Shown here one piece after another: positions 44,294 to 62,638 of a stretch of DNA of 64,000 nt. Both the position numbers and the translations under genes were made by a program. The notes under the pieces were generated by a model. The model had not been told where the DNA came from and searched no databases. It saw nothing but the letters and a program-made list of their open reading frames with translations. Numbering within the stretch: the first letter of the stretch is position 1; the number at the start of each line of letters is the position of its first letter. Source of the stretch: Anseranas semipalmata. Its lineage: Eukaryota > Chordata > Aves > Anseriformes > Anseranatidae. The stretch covers positions 422,743 to 486,742 of the forward strand of contig VXAA01003302.1 in NCBI GenBank assembly GCA_013399115.1, given 5' to 3'.

Positions 44294-45517
44294 GTAAGTG
44301 CTCTTCTCTGTCACTAGTGCTTCTCAAGTGAGGAGTGCTTACTTATTTCTATTTCTGTTCTTTGCTGAATGAATCACTGCTTTTTTTCTGTTGGTGCTTG
44401 CTGTTTGGATTATCTCATGACAGCTATAGCTCTCTGTGGAAGGATAGTTTTATTACCCTATACTTTGTTCTTGTCATGACCCATAAGCTCTACTTCCATC
44501 CCTGTTATTAGTTTTTAAGACCACTTTTTCTAGAAACATCAAGCTTCTTTCATGAAAATCCCTTCTGTGACTTCTGTCACTCCTTTCTTATTTTCTCTCT
44601 GTACACTGAAGTTCTTTCTTGCTTGTACCGAAGTTTTGCAAGCTAGGCTGTACTTCAGCTTTCCACTGTTGTCTGCAAGACAGACACCATGATGTGACAT
44701 TACTGCTGTTTAAGGTAGTCTGTTCACATTCTATCATTAGCAATTACTATCAATCAAATTGATATCAGTTGATAGGTTGAAAGATAATTAGATCTTAAAT
44801 GTTTAACAGTGTAGCAAGCATGTGTTTTTTTTTTTCTTATGTCTGCATTAGGAAGAAATTCCCTTTGGTTCATTAATTAACATGAGTATTTCTAGGATAA
44901 GGTTGCCTGGGTAGATATCTGTAACATCAAAAATAGTATTGATTTACTTTTTAGTTAACTGTAGATTCTTCTATTTCTTTATTACGAAACACCCAGTGTT
45001 TTTCCTTTCTGCTTTCAAGTTATGAGCCAAAGATCTGATATCTGATTAATCTTCCATTTAAGTCAGTATTAATTCATTATTTGACCTCTGTGGGAGATAA
45101 GGTTCTTGAACAATCTGGGAATTTAAGTGCCAGTGTCTTAATTATACTAATAGAAACCTGCTTACTCTGGAGTTTCTTCAGATTTAATACTACTTAATTC
45201 AAATCAGAGTCAGATTCTTGAACTAGAAAATGCAATCTTTGCTGCTGACTCCAATATTTAGCAGGCAGTTTCTTCATTTTGTTATGTTTTAAAGTGTAAT
45301 ATGAGAAGATAAGAAAAAATGTATCATGTAGGTTGTTTATGCGTTTTTCATTCTAGTTTTACAAAGCAAGCAAATAATTAAAAGCAATGCCTTTTAAATA
45401 TGTTCAAAATACAATTACACTGTATTGCTTGAAATCTGTGCAAACTAGATGAAGACTTTAAAATACCCAATACTATTTTGTATCTGCTGCAATTCAAGTC
45501 AATGCCACAATTCTTAT

Positions 45518-45559
45518 TAAAGAAAATATTTTAAAATCTAAAGAAAATATTTTAAAATC
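45518..45559. repeat. Perfect 21-base tandem duplication
   Basis: TAAAGAAAATATTTTAAAATC (21 bases; key core AAATATTTTAAAAT) occurs twice head to tail with no mismatch, about 150 bases upstream of the exon at 45709. Confidence 0.95.
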
Positions 45560-45604
45560 CCACCTTAAAACTTCCATGTACTTTTATTTTTTATTTTTGT
45601 GTTA

Positions 45605-45829
<225 letters not shown>

Positions 45830-45999
45830 TAAAAGCTGTGGATTCTGCATTTTTATGGGCAGGTAGTTGGGCATCTCTATACAGCAGGCACCCTACATGT
45901 TCTGCTGAATGTTGGGATCCCTGTCTCAATGTGATTCCCAGCTGGTACCTTCACATTAAGGCCTAGATTGAGTTCAACTTGAGTATGTATGTTTAAGGT

Positions 46000-46416
46000 G
46001 AACAAGGAACATAGGGAATTCCATTCCACATCAGACCGAAGGTCTGTCTAGACTAGTGTGTTATCTCCTAACTGTGTTCAATAACAGATGCTTAGGGAAA
46101 AATTACCAAATTATGGAAGCCGAGGCATGACATTTCCGTGGTATACCTGAGGAGTTTCCAGAAGCTGGGTGTTGAAAGATTTCTTGAACTCCACATTTTA
46201 TTGGTATCTTGTTGTTTAACCTCCACAAATAGAACTATTCTCCACCATCTCTCCAATTCTTAGCCTGCTTACCCTTTTTATACCTTTAAAACTTCCAGTG
46301 GTAATATGTTACACAATCCTCTTCGGCATTCTGTGAAAATGTGTTTGTTCTGGTGTGTTTTAAGTGCATTGCTTTGCCATCAGGTATCCATTGGTTTTTG
46401 TGTTACCAGAACGATC
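46000..46416 (-). mobile_element. Old CR1 LINE 3' end, antisense
   Basis: This is a diverged CR1 of the older type better known from turtles and crocodiles. The inverted 3' end reads CATCAGACCGAAGGTCTGTC and 'tctagactagtgtgttatc', corresponding to the 'gggctagatggaccttcggtctgacccag' tail of that subfamily group. Farther in, 'ccagtggtaatatgttacaca', 'attctgtgaaaatgtgtttgt' and 'ccattggtttttgtgttac' match the order of the untranslated region and ORF end. It is much older than the CR1 at 49896, judging by the amount of divergence from the pattern. Confidence 0.7.
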
Positions 46417-46620
46417 ATGCAGTTTCATTTTAGAGCTGAGACCATCAAGTAATGAACTACCACTGAGGGTGTGGGGCACTGTATAAATGTTTAAAATCAA
46501 ATTATGAGCAAAAACGATAAATTCAAATAAATTAAAAATTGAACCAGAAGGAAGTACATAACAATAAACCAGTTCACTAACAAGTTTCCAAGTTAGTAGC
46601 AATACAAACAAAAGCAGTCT

Positions 46621-46638
46621 TCCATATTCAAATATGGA
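46621..46638. repeat. Perfect AT-rich hairpin
   Basis: TCCATATT-CA-AATATGGA is an 8 + 2 + 8 inverted repeat in an intron, followed by a further near-copy of AATATGGA. No function is known. Confidence 0.85.
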
Positions 46639-47437
46639 ATATGGAATATTCAAATTTATCTTAATTTTTTTCTTAAAACAAGAAAGTTTGTATCAGTGGG
46701 GAGCCTGTGTACGTAATGATGTTATTTCACCTGTTTATCTTCTGATATATTTCAGGAAAAAATACAATAGTTATTGTTCTGGTTCCTTGAAAATACCTTG
46801 TTTTTATGATCACTATTAATTATCATGTGTTAGTTCTGCAAAGTTCTCTGTGAGGGTTATTCTCATTGTTCAACAGTGTTACGAATTTCCAGATTCAAAA
46901 TCAGTTCCCTACTCCAAATCACAGCTGCTAGGTTCCTGCAGCCAAGAGATGTGTTAGGCCTTTTTGCCACAGTGTTGTAAGAGAAACTGAAGCTGAGCTG
47001 CTTGTTTAGTATGAGCTGTAAAACTTTTCCAGTCATACTGCCTTCCATATTACAGTGCACCATTCTGAAAACCTGACTGTCTTACTTTTTCACTAGATGT
47101 ATATTTTTGCATTTGTTGTCTTTGTGCAATTTTCATTTGATGAATCCAGCTTGCCAGCTGATACTCTGTAATTAATTTACTGTCATCTTATTTTTCACTC
47201 ATCTGGTCCTTGTGTAATTGGAAAACATCCTAAGCAGTAATTTTATTTATGGTTCCAATTCAGAAATGAAAATGTTGAGTAATGTTGAATATGTTTCTCA
47301 ATTTTACAGTTGATAGACAATTCACCTGTGAATCGAAATCACCAACTAAGTGATGATTCCTTATTGAAGTCTGTCATTTAACAGTTGCCAGTTAATATTT
47401 GATAAATTTACCGTATGCTTTACTGAATTAGTACAGA

Positions 47438-47461
47438 TTTGTTTTGTTTTGTTTTGTTTTT
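47438..47461. repeat. (GTTTT)n short repeat
   Basis: About four GTTTT units in an ADAMTS6 intron. Confidence 0.88.
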
Positions 47462-47942
47462 AGTCAGAATGTAGTACACTACTAAGTTAAATGACTTATA
47501 AAAATCTAAGCATATTCCAGTATTCTTTTATTTTCACCAGGAAGTGTAAAAAGTTGTAGTTGATAAATGTATACTTGTATTATCATTTATCTTTCTCTTA
47601 AGCCTGTATCAGTCAAGACGCTACCAACTTCTCTGTTTATTTTAGATTGATATCAGACAAACTGTATTCTATTTGTCCTTTTCAAATACTGCTCTTTTTA
47701 CCTAGCGGTGTTTCAGTTTGTATGCATAGTCTAAGATTTGTTTAAAAATTCACATTGGCAAACTGGAGACCTTCTCCCTTAACTCTTTCAGAACTCAAGA
47801 GCTAGTTCTCCAGGTGTTCTTATTTAAAATGTTTATCTCCAGTAGGTATTTGTTAGCATCTGCCACAGGAACTAGTACACAAGAAGCTTTAGATAATACG
47901 TTATCCTGCTACATCACAAATACACAATTTTTAAATATGTTC

Positions 47943-47957
47943 TTTTTTTTTTTTTTT
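47943..47957. repeat. Poly-T tract
   Basis: Fifteen T in a row, intronic. Confidence 0.88.
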
Positions 47958-48199
47958 GATCTGGTGGTATTGTTGAAATGCTGCTAAGATTTCTTTTATT
48001 CTTAACATTTTTTTATTTTTTATTGTCAGATACTTTTAAGACAATTTTCTTCCAAATCTGCTTTGCTTTCCTTATTCTCCATATGCTTCTTGCTTATTAC
48101 CGAGCGGAAGCTCAAAAGGTCACAGAAGGAACACCTGGAAGGTACCTGAGAAGGCCATTTAGGCTATTCCCTGGTTCAAAGGCAAAATCAAAATTAACG

Positions 48200-48812
48200 G
48201 TCATCAGACCATTCTTAACTGATGGTTAAGCAGCTGACTTTTGTTTTGAAATATCTCCAGTCAGGGAGATATCACTAGGATCTTTACTTTCAGAACCGTT
48301 TTTCTAAAATGTAGCATGTTTTCCCATCCTTTAAGATTCTTACTCTGTCCCACATGAGATTTAGAAGATAGCTGGTCCCTCTGTGGCAGCCTTTCCTGTG
48401 TTTGCAGACCACTGTCGTCTCCTCTTAGTCTTCTTTACACTAGACAGTCTCTCTGTTAATCATCTTTGTCATCTCAGTAGTGCACATCTTCCTGAAGTGT
48501 AGTACCCAAACCTCTGCACAGGATTCTAGTTCCAGTCAAAACTAAGTACAACTTAGAACTAAGTATGTTATCTTAGTGATGAGATTCTGTTTATAAATTT
48601 CAGTACTGTGTTATTTTCCTTAAAACAATGACAACATTTATTCTAGTATGTATTGATCCATAGTACCCTTTCTAAGGAGTTGCTGTTTAGGTCATTCCTC
48701 AGATTGTGCTTGTACAGTTGATTGGTCCTACCAAAGTGTAGTAATTTGCATCCATTGCTTTATTTCAAACCATTGCTTCAAGTTACCAAAATCTTTTAAA
48801 ATTATAGTCCTA
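48200..48812 (-). mobile_element. Old CR1-type LINE, internal region, antisense
   Basis: A diverged LINE fragment matching the order of the CR1/L3 internal region in inverted form. The matched phrases are 'gaccattcttaactgatggtt', 'gtctcctcttagtcttcttt', 'acatcttcctgaagtgtagt', then 'gattggtcctaccaaagtg' and 'gtaatttgcatccattgctt', ending with 'accaaaatcttttaaaatta'. Each phrase is recognisable but has many substitutions. The open frame at 47978-48229 overlaps its left edge and is not a gene. Boundaries are approximate. Confidence 0.65.
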
Positions 48813-49345
48813 TATTCCAAAGTGTCCCTACCTATAGTCAGATTTCAATAATTTAAACAAGGCATTGGAAAGGCAACTTTGAAAAACAAATCTTGAACAA
48901 TAGCAGACTTGGGCCAGGCTATTTGCAAATGCTATTCTTACAGTTTGACTGTGAGTAATTTCTTTAAATCTTTTTTTGTGGGGTATGGTTTTTTCAGTGC
49001 ATAAACATATTATGACTTACAGAAGTTTAAATTTACTGTCTTAATGGTTTTGATGATTGTGGTCCATTTCTTTTATAGTAATATTTAGGGTTCTAAATAC
49101 CTAAGAATTGCTGAGACTAGTAGATTTTGTTTCAAGATTTATTATAGTCCTTAGTGCTTGACATTTTTAATGGAATGGTATGTTTGATTAATGTAAGGAC
49201 TAAGAGCATGCAAATCTGTCATTGTTTTTATGAAAAATGTGTTGTTTGTACATGTTTTCTGTTGAAATTTTTTGCAACGTCAACATTCATTGCCCGTCTG
49301 TAATTTTAAATGTAGCACTCCCTAAAGGTCCTACTATTCATGAGC

Positions 49346-49363
49346 AAAAAAAAAAAAAAAAAA
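49346..49363. repeat. Poly-A tract
   Basis: Eighteen A in a row, intronic. Confidence 0.9.
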
Positions 49364-49895
49364 CAAACACCCTAATTTTGACTTCATTTTTCTTTCAGAG
49401 AAGAGTTAGTTCTGTTGCCCTTTCTTTTGACCATTTTCATACTTTGGAAACAGTGCACACACTCCTACTAGGCATATTTCTCATCAAAGACTTCCAAAGC
49501 CATATATGACTTCTTAATTCAAAAGGCATCTGCTAATGGAAACATTGAGATCAGCAGAAAAGAACATTAGCTAATGAGTTCTGGAAACAAAAGGTGGTAT
49601 AAAGAATACACTCATCAGAAACTTATTTTCTACCACCAACCACAGTACCTCTTTCTTTTGTTGGAAAAATACGGTTATTTATTTATTTAAATTAAAAAAA
49701 AAACCTGCAAAATGCTAATAAAATTGCAAGACACAATACTTCAGTTGAAGTGACTCATTGTCTGATTTAACATATATATAGGATGTGAAACAATCTGATA
49801 CACATGTAAGACTGTAAAAGGCTCCTGATTTTTAAATACAATAACCTGTTTTGCTTACAGGTTACATGAATGCTTTATTTATGTAAAAGTATATA

Positions 49896-50272
49896 TCATA
49901 GAATCATAGAACGGCATGGGTTGACAAGGACCTTAAAGATCATCTAGTTTCAACCCCCCTGCTCTGGGCAGGGTTGCCAACTACTAGAGCAGGCTGCCCA
50001 GCGCCACATCCAGCCTGGCCTTGAATGCCTCCAGAGATGGGGCATCCACAACCTCTCTGGGCAACCTGTTCTGGTGCCTCACCACCCTCTGAGTGAAAAA
50101 CTTCCTCCTAATATCCAACCTAAATCTCCCCTGTCTTAGTTTGAAACCATTCCCCCTTGTCCTATCACTATCAACGTGTGTGAACAGGCGTTCCCCCTCC
50201 TGTTTATACGCTCCCTTCAGGTACTGGAAGGCCGCAATGAGGTCTCCCCGGAGCCTTCTCTTCTCCAAGCTA
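49896..50272 (-). mobile_element. Young-looking CR1 LINE, antisense, with intact ORF2 C-terminus
   Basis: About 375 bases of CR1 3' end, inverted. On the minus strand an uninterrupted 94-codon frame (50268 down to 49984) encodes the C-terminal tail of the CR1 reverse transcriptase, with [20 protein letters not shown], then [22 protein letters not shown] and [20 protein letters not shown]. The closeness to the family pattern and lack of stops indicate a more recent insertion than the other copies. Reverse-transcriptase catalytic motifs lie upstream in the family and are absent here, so it cannot move on its own. Confidence 0.95.
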
Positions 50273-51977
50273 AAGCTAAATACATAAAATATATGTATGC
50301 ATATCTTTAAAAGATTGATGTTCGTCAGCCTTTTCTCTTAGGCAAAGGATTCTTGTTGCTTCCTTTCTTTATGCATTTGTCTGTTCTCGGATATTGTTCA
50401 TTGCTTTCGGATTTTTGCTTAAGTCTTAAAAAAAATTGATGTTCTTCTAAAGTCAGTGCTTTTTTGACTCAAAATTTTAATTGTTTCATGATCTTCTTCT
50501 CAGAACCTTCTTCAGATCTGATCATAAGTTCTTATACATTTGTTAGATTCTTGTCTTATGATTTTTAATCACCTAGAAGAGAGTTTAGAAACATAAGCAG
50601 TCTGTAGCAAGAGTTACCCATGTACATACTGTAACTCCATGAAAAAAGTGAATTACCTTACCCAGTAAAGTCAAGCAGTTATTGCACACTTATTCTGGGA
50701 GAACAGTACCTACACGGAGAGATAGTGCCAATGAGCTGACATCTTGTAAATGTATATTGTAACTTACCTTCCAGTAACCTGTTTGCATTTCTATTCCTAT
50801 TATTTTGAATGCATTTCTTGAGGTCATCATCTTTAGTTTTACTTCCTCCCAGGTAGTAGTGATATACTCAAAAAGACAGGAAATAAAGTTATGCAACAGA
50901 AATAAATGTAAGAAAGAATTGCATTTTTTTTTCTTCAGACTACAGAATATTGTACGTTTCAGGCTATCATTTGGTAACTTCAGTATTCAAAAGGGCTGCC
51001 TTTTTACTGAATCCACCTGAAACTGGATTCAAATAATGATACAGAGTGTTCAAAGTAATGATTTGGATGAAGAACAAGATCCTGAGATACAGGCTTGAAT
51101 ACTTGTCAGTATTCACTCTGAGAGGACATAGCCACTAAAGCTTAGTTTATTGCAAAGGTCACCAAATCTGCCTGTGGCTTGATGGATTTGCATTTTTAGA
51201 GCCAAAGACACTGGTTTATAGAAAAGCTTTGATATCATTGGTATATGAGTTTTTGAAATTAATTTAACTGTACTTGCAGTATAGGAAACCACAATTCAGT
51301 CTGCTGGACTACCAAAACCAGATAGAATGTCAAGAAACCAGGAACATTGTCACACCACTATCTACAGTACTTTCTCTCATTATTGAAATCTCCAGGTCTG
51401 TTGTCACTCATTTTAAACTCAGCATTTTAAGACAAAACTAACAGCTTTAAATGGTACCGCAATGTATGTTAACTAAATTATATCCAGTGATTTCAGATAG
51501 TAAAATAGTTAGCATTAGAAATGAGAGTGCTGTTGTCTTTTCATGATCTGCTAATGCAGGTCTGAGATAAGAACCCTTGTTTTAAAAGCAGGTACATCAG
51601 TGTAACCCAAACCAGTTCCCCTACAAACACAAAAGCAGCTTATGCAATAAAAGTTATGCCGTTCAATATCAAAGCCTTCGGCATCATTAATCTTTTTAAT
51701 AATGACCTTTCTGTGAGTGATACCCTTCAGGGATGATCTCATTTATTTAAATAAGATCTGGAGTGTGCCAGATATGCCAAAAGCAGGCTAGAACATCTGC
51801 CTTGAAGGTCTTTTCAATCTTTGTTACCACAGGTGATTGATGTCTCTTGTAGCATTTTCTCCTATTCTGTTTCTGTTTCATCACCTGCACAACCTAGAAG
51901 GAACGTCATTCAAATTGATAACAACTTGCATTCTTTGCTGCCTTGAGCTACTACAGTGATTTTAGGTTTTTCCAGAC

Positions 51978-51992
51978 TTTTTTTTTTTTTTT
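51978..51992. repeat. Poly-T tract
   Basis: Fifteen T in a row, intronic. Confidence 0.85.
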
Positions 51993-52805
51993 ATGCTGTG
52001 GATGAAATTCTTCCCATGTAGTGGAATCAGGTACGAAAGCACACTACGTGTCACTATTATATTTGCGTCATGGATACAAAGATAACAGAAGATACTTGTT
52101 AGTGTAGGTGAAGATGATCTCTGAAGTATGATGAAAAGACATAACTACCACTTGCAGTAGCCTAGCTATTGTGTCTCTTGAGTGAAGTTGCAGTGATGAT
52201 CCCCTTCAGTAGCAGCAATCATTCTGCTTAAAAAGTATAATTTTGCTGGCACCAGTAAGCTGGAAGTCAGCTGTTACAAAGAGGAATAGTGACTGTTAGG
52301 TCCTAACACTGTGGAAAGTGACGGTTGCTCCTTCTGCATGTGCTTTCAGGAAAAGTCTTTGACCCTATTTGTCAGTGGACAAGCCACTGGAAATCTGATT
52401 TCCTCTACCTTTCCAGCTGTCTGTGAAAGCTGTCACTTCCATGGCAGCTTGAGAAAAGCAAGAAGCTGAGATAGTGATGTTAAATATACAGGACTCCCTT
52501 GCTGTATATAGGATCCTCAGAATGGGGCGTTCATTTAGTAGCCATAGTTTTATCTAACTGTGGAGAGTGAATAGCTTTGCTCCTATGGTTTCTTTAACTG
52601 TTCCCAGGTATTGCCAGCCTTTTCTGCTGTTCTGGTCAGGAGTGAGATTCCAGGCTATGCATGCAAGCATATGAAACTGTTTTTCTGTCAGACTGCCAAA
52701 GCTGTCTTTAAGAAAGAAAGAGGATGCAAGCAGTGATTTTAGTGGTTTAAACTGTGGTAGAAACTGAATGATTATTTGATAGGGTAAAAGAAAGGCTTTG
52801 CTTAC

Positions 52806-53392
52806 AGAATTACAGAATAAGATTAGAAAGGACCTCTGGAAGTCATCTTGTCCAACCCCGCTTCCTCAAACCTAGAGCCAGTTTCCCAGGACCACTACCA
52901 TCAGGATCCAGGTGGCTTTTGAATATTTCAGGGGATGGAGACTGCACAAGCTCTCTTGGCAACCTGTGCCTCATGTGTGCTGAGGAGAGGAAAAGGAAAT
53001 CATCTCTCTTGACTTGCTGGCAATACCTTGCCTAATGCAGCCCAGGATACTGTTTGCTTTCTTTGCGGAAAGGGTACATTGTTTCCTGTTCAACTTGGTG
53101 TCCACCAAGGTCCTCCCAGGTCCTTTTCTGCAAAGCTCCTTTCTGACTGGAAGGCCCACAGCATGTAACTGGTGCACGAGGATATTCCTCCTCAGGTGCA
53201 GAACTTTGCTAGGACTTTTGTTGAACTTTATGAGGTTTCTTTGGGCCCTTTTTCCAGCCTGCTGAGGTCTCTCTCAATGCCAGCATGACCCTCTGGTGTT
53301 ATCAGCCACTCCTCCCAGTTCTCTATGATCTGCAAACTTGCTGAGGGTGCACTGTTCTCCATCATCCAGATTATTAATGAAGATGATGTTGC
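52806..53392 (-). mobile_element. Diverged CR1 LINE, antisense, different subfamily
   Basis: About 590 bases. The inverted tail reads AGAAAGGACCTCTGGAAGTC and 'atcttgtccaaccccgctt', a variant different from the ttccaacccc type of the other copies. It continues through 'caacctgtgcctcatgtg', 'aatgcagcccaggatactgt', 'tgttgaactttatgaggttt', 'tctctcaatgccagcatga' and 'ttattaatgaagatgatgtt', which follow the CR1 ORF2 in reverse. Part of the middle is missing, implying an internal deletion between the untranslated region and ORF2. Both ends are approximate. Confidence 0.85.
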
Positions 53393-55116
53393 CTCAAAAT
53401 ATATCCAAGATCACCATCAAACAAGACACGTAAGACTACACCTCAAAAATCAGATTATGAGAATGTTACTCAGAAAAAGGATTTCATGGTGTCTTTTGCA
53501 GGGAAGTTTAATTAACTTGGAAGGGTAACTTGATGCTACTAAAATTGCAGCCATGCAAATTAGTATGTAAGGAGTGGGACTGAAGAATAAGGTGTATTGA
53601 CCAGTATCAATGAGACCTGGGCACAAGATTTGAGGTATGGCCGGATACTTCCTTCTATGGCTTGGAGAATAAGATGCAAAGAGGCAAATATAATTGGTGT
53701 TACCAATTAAAAAAATATTTTTTTTTCTTTTTATTCTTATTTTGTTTGCATACAGTTATTATCAGCATTGAGATCTGAAGGACGTTAATTAAAATATCAA
53801 CAGAAACTTTTTTACCAGTAAATACATTATATTCAAAAATGTATCATGAATTAGAAGGAGATAGTGGAGTGATTTATAGAGAAAATTTAAAATTGCAAGA
53901 CTGTAATATCCAGCCTTTTCATTAAATTCAAAATTAGAAAGAAATTCCATAGTTTCTGAATCATAGTGCAATGGGCTGGCTGTGGTAGGAGATTGATTAA
54001 TGTGTACTGAGAATTATAATAATTATGTTAATATTTGCATTGTGCAGTAGATTTTTATCATGCATGTTTATACAGCCCCTTTCACTTGAATGCATTTCAG
54101 ATTCCTGAACAGTGCTAACTGGCTTAGATATTTACAGGAAGACCAGTAAAACTGCCATGAAATGGACTCTTCTGTTGCTCATAAAATAGTAATATTTATT
54201 CACAACTCTAATTTCTGTCAAATAATTTATTTTCTCTTTCAGCCTAAAAATGATTTTAATCTGTATTTCAAATACTTTGATGACACTTGCATTTGCAGCT
54301 GCTACTTAAACATTGATAGCAATGTTTAATGTGCTATCTGAATTCTGGGTGTATTCAAGATTAATTGTCATTATTATTTTGAAACTACTGATGAAAAATT
54401 TGAGAAATAGCAAAGAATTCGGTTTCTCCTGAAATTCTTTTCTTGAGATGAATTTCACTTACATCTACCATTACTCCAAGTAAGAAAGCTATATTTCAGT
54501 TTTGTAATTGATAATGTGAAGCACTGAAAATTTAAATGAAAGCAGTTTTTATGTTGTTACACTTGGAGGCTGCTTAGAATCAGGAATAAACATGATTCCT
54601 AATCTTGTTCCCAGCCTTAATGCAATCCTTTTGTCAAAGCTACAAGTAAGCAAAGGTGATAATAGTCTGCAGCCCTCTAGAAAGTGTTCTAATTTATTTT
54701 TCATAAAAACATAGCTCAGTACAGCTGCTTAGTACAGTACAACTAAGACTAGAGCTCTTACCAAAATAATTTTGTTTTAATTTTTTTCAGCTGTTTTTTA
54801 TGTGTGTTTATAAGGACGTAACTGATGGATTGATTATGTAGCATAGTTTGACATGATTTTGATTGTCTGGTTTTATGGAAACTGTTATAAGACTTACTTT
54901 TGTTTAAATTAGTTCAGTTACTTCATGCCAGCTGAAAGTTGTGAAATAGACACATCAGTTATAAAGCAATAAAGCAAGTGTCAGTATCAGAGCTACAAGA
55001 TAAAGCAGGGAAACGCCTCCTAGTCTCGTGGATGGTTTTATTTGTACTATAACTATTTATTTTTATGTTGATGTTCAGAAGAAAATAATCTTTTTTTTTT
55101 GTCTGTATTCTTTTAG

Positions 55117-60458
<5,342 letters not shown>

Positions 60459-60539
60459 GCTATATGGAAGTGATTCAAATTCCAAGAGGTTCTGTGCACA
60501 TTGAAATAAAAGAAGTGGCAATGTCAAAGAACTACATTG
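60459..60539 (+). CDS. ADAMTS6: ADAMTS6 exon, spacer domain (last exon in window)
   Basis: An 81-base exon: two bases completing Gly, 26 codons and one base of the next codon. It reads [19 protein letters not shown] and AMSKNYI. This is the first beta-strand pair of the spacer; IPRGSVHI is a common ADAMTS spacer pattern. The acceptor is tcttatag and the donor G|gtaaga. The next exon, expected to continue with Ala-Leu-Lys, is not in the window. Confidence 0.97.
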
Positions 60540-62616
60540 GTAAGAGCATGGTTTAAATAGCAGACTGTTACTAAGTTAGAGTTTATGATGTGATTTGAAG
60601 GTACAAATTTCTGGTTTGACCAAACCATACACATAGTAGAAGCAGCAGAGGGAATAGTAGTTGTTAATCTTAGTCTGTGGTCAGACAGTTGCAGCAATTG
60701 GTTAGGATGTATTCTCCTGAGTGGAGCTAATGGAATGCATCATGTGATTCCTCCTTGTATACCTCCTTGTATGTGCAAAATCAGGTCAACTTTACTATAG
60801 TTAGAGGATCAGACTTGGAGCTAGAGTGGATGAGAAACACTCAAGTGATCTACCCTCCCACTCTGAGGTAGTGTCTCCCACCTCAGAAAGTCTCTGCTCT
60901 TAGGGAACTATACTGTTTTAAAATACCATTTTTTTCTTGGAATGATTATTCAACAACAGCCATAGTTGCTTAAATGCTAACAATACTGCCTCCTTATCTT
61001 AAGGCAATGTAATGTAATAATTCCACAGTGTTTCTGTGTTGCTGTGGTAGGGACTTAATGCCATGCCTGTTTTATAGTTAAGGGAAAATGGGGTGCAGAA
61101 AAACTATGTGCTTTATTGAGATCACTCAGGAAGCCTGGGGTAAAGCACAGTGTTAATTTCAAATGCCCAGATTATCCTTCATTTCCTTTAAGATTGTGTT
61201 AAATTTGTTTTCTAGTTTTTAAATACTGATATGTACAGATCTGGCTTCATAAAACTCAAAGAACACACATTTCTGAAAGGTTCTGTGCCCTGATTTGCAT
61301 AGCATTTGGTTCATAGTAGTGCAAGAACACCCACTCCTTAGTCAAAAATAGCTCAGAGAGCTACAGGAAACTAACAGATTGACAAAAACAGAAGGTGTTA
61401 CCTGTTTAGGTATAATGGCAAATGACTATAGGCTACTTCGTCGGTCTGTGCTGCATGTAGTATATAGAATACTGATGTGTTGGAAAGCACTATAGTACAT
61501 GTAAGTGTGAGTTTGAAGGGCAATTACTCTCCTATGTACATTAATTCTTAAATTGATTGTATTGATAATAATGGTACCTTTTACTGTTGAATGCTTTTTT
61601 TTTCTTTTTGCCTGCCCCCACAATCATGTAATTCAGCAGATTTTCAGTCTCACTCCATTTTGCAGGAATAGTAACATTCACTACTCCAGCAATAAAGAGT
61701 GGTTGCTATTCTTTCAGCATCACACTCCCCCATGTCAAAATATGAGGGTAAGATTGCTCATATATCCTATATTGACATTTGAGACAGAGATGGTGAGGGA
61801 GAGGCATAAAATGCGTGCTAGCATGGTTGCTTTCTGCTAAGAACCATATTGTCAAAAGAACATTTCGTTTGACATTTATACCAATATTAATGTCATATTT
61901 AATACACAGATCACGTTAAGATACTTCTGTTTCTGATTCCATGGGTAGCTGAAAACAAATAAAGGAGTTAAATAGAATAAAGCAGGTACTGTTGGCTACT
62001 ACAGTTAAGCTTGTTATTCCTCTAATTTATAAGCAGAGGAATGTGATCTGGATCAGTGTTTAGGTTTATCACAATTTCAATGGGGTTCCTGAGTTTCAGG
62101 CCCTCTCCTCACTACCTTGCTTCATGCCACAGAAGCCCTGGGTAATTCCAGGGGGATTCCTCTCCTTCACAATATCCTAATGTAAGATAATACTAAGTCA
62201 CAAGGACTGTTTCATTTTTTTGTTGGGATGTTCTGTACTGTGTACTTACACTATTTTAGGATCACCAGTTTCTGGGGAAAGGAATGCTTATAATTTGTTT
62301 GCTCCCTTAAAAGAACTATACAAGTATGATGGCAGTTAAAAAGGAGTTTATTATGTTAAAATACATACTTCTAGGGTATTGTTTTATAGATACATCTTTA
62401 GTGGCAGCGTCAACTTCACAACTCCTTCCCCATCTTTATGGAGTTCCGGCTGTTGCTCCAGGACAGCTGTTCTGTGGTCACACCATGAACCAGATTAGAG
62501 AACTGATTCAGCTGAAAATAACCATTTACACATATTATTATGTTTTGTTTTATGTGTCCTGCTGCCAAATATGTAACCACAGTCTAAGAAATCAATTTCT
62601 CCATTTGGAAATACAC

Positions 62617-62638
62617 AAAAACAAAACAAAACAAAAAA
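62617..62638. repeat. (CAAAA)n short repeat
   Basis: Several CAAAA units, intronic. Confidence 0.85.

Noticed and set aside
47978..48229. 83-codon + frame with a hydrophobic N-terminus
   Set aside because: Begins in a T-rich tract, which gives Phe/Leu by composition, and runs into an old antisense LINE. No family match.
49984..50268. 94-codon minus frame as a cellular gene
   Set aside because: It is the C-terminal piece of CR1 reverse transcriptase and belongs to the LINE, not to a host gene.
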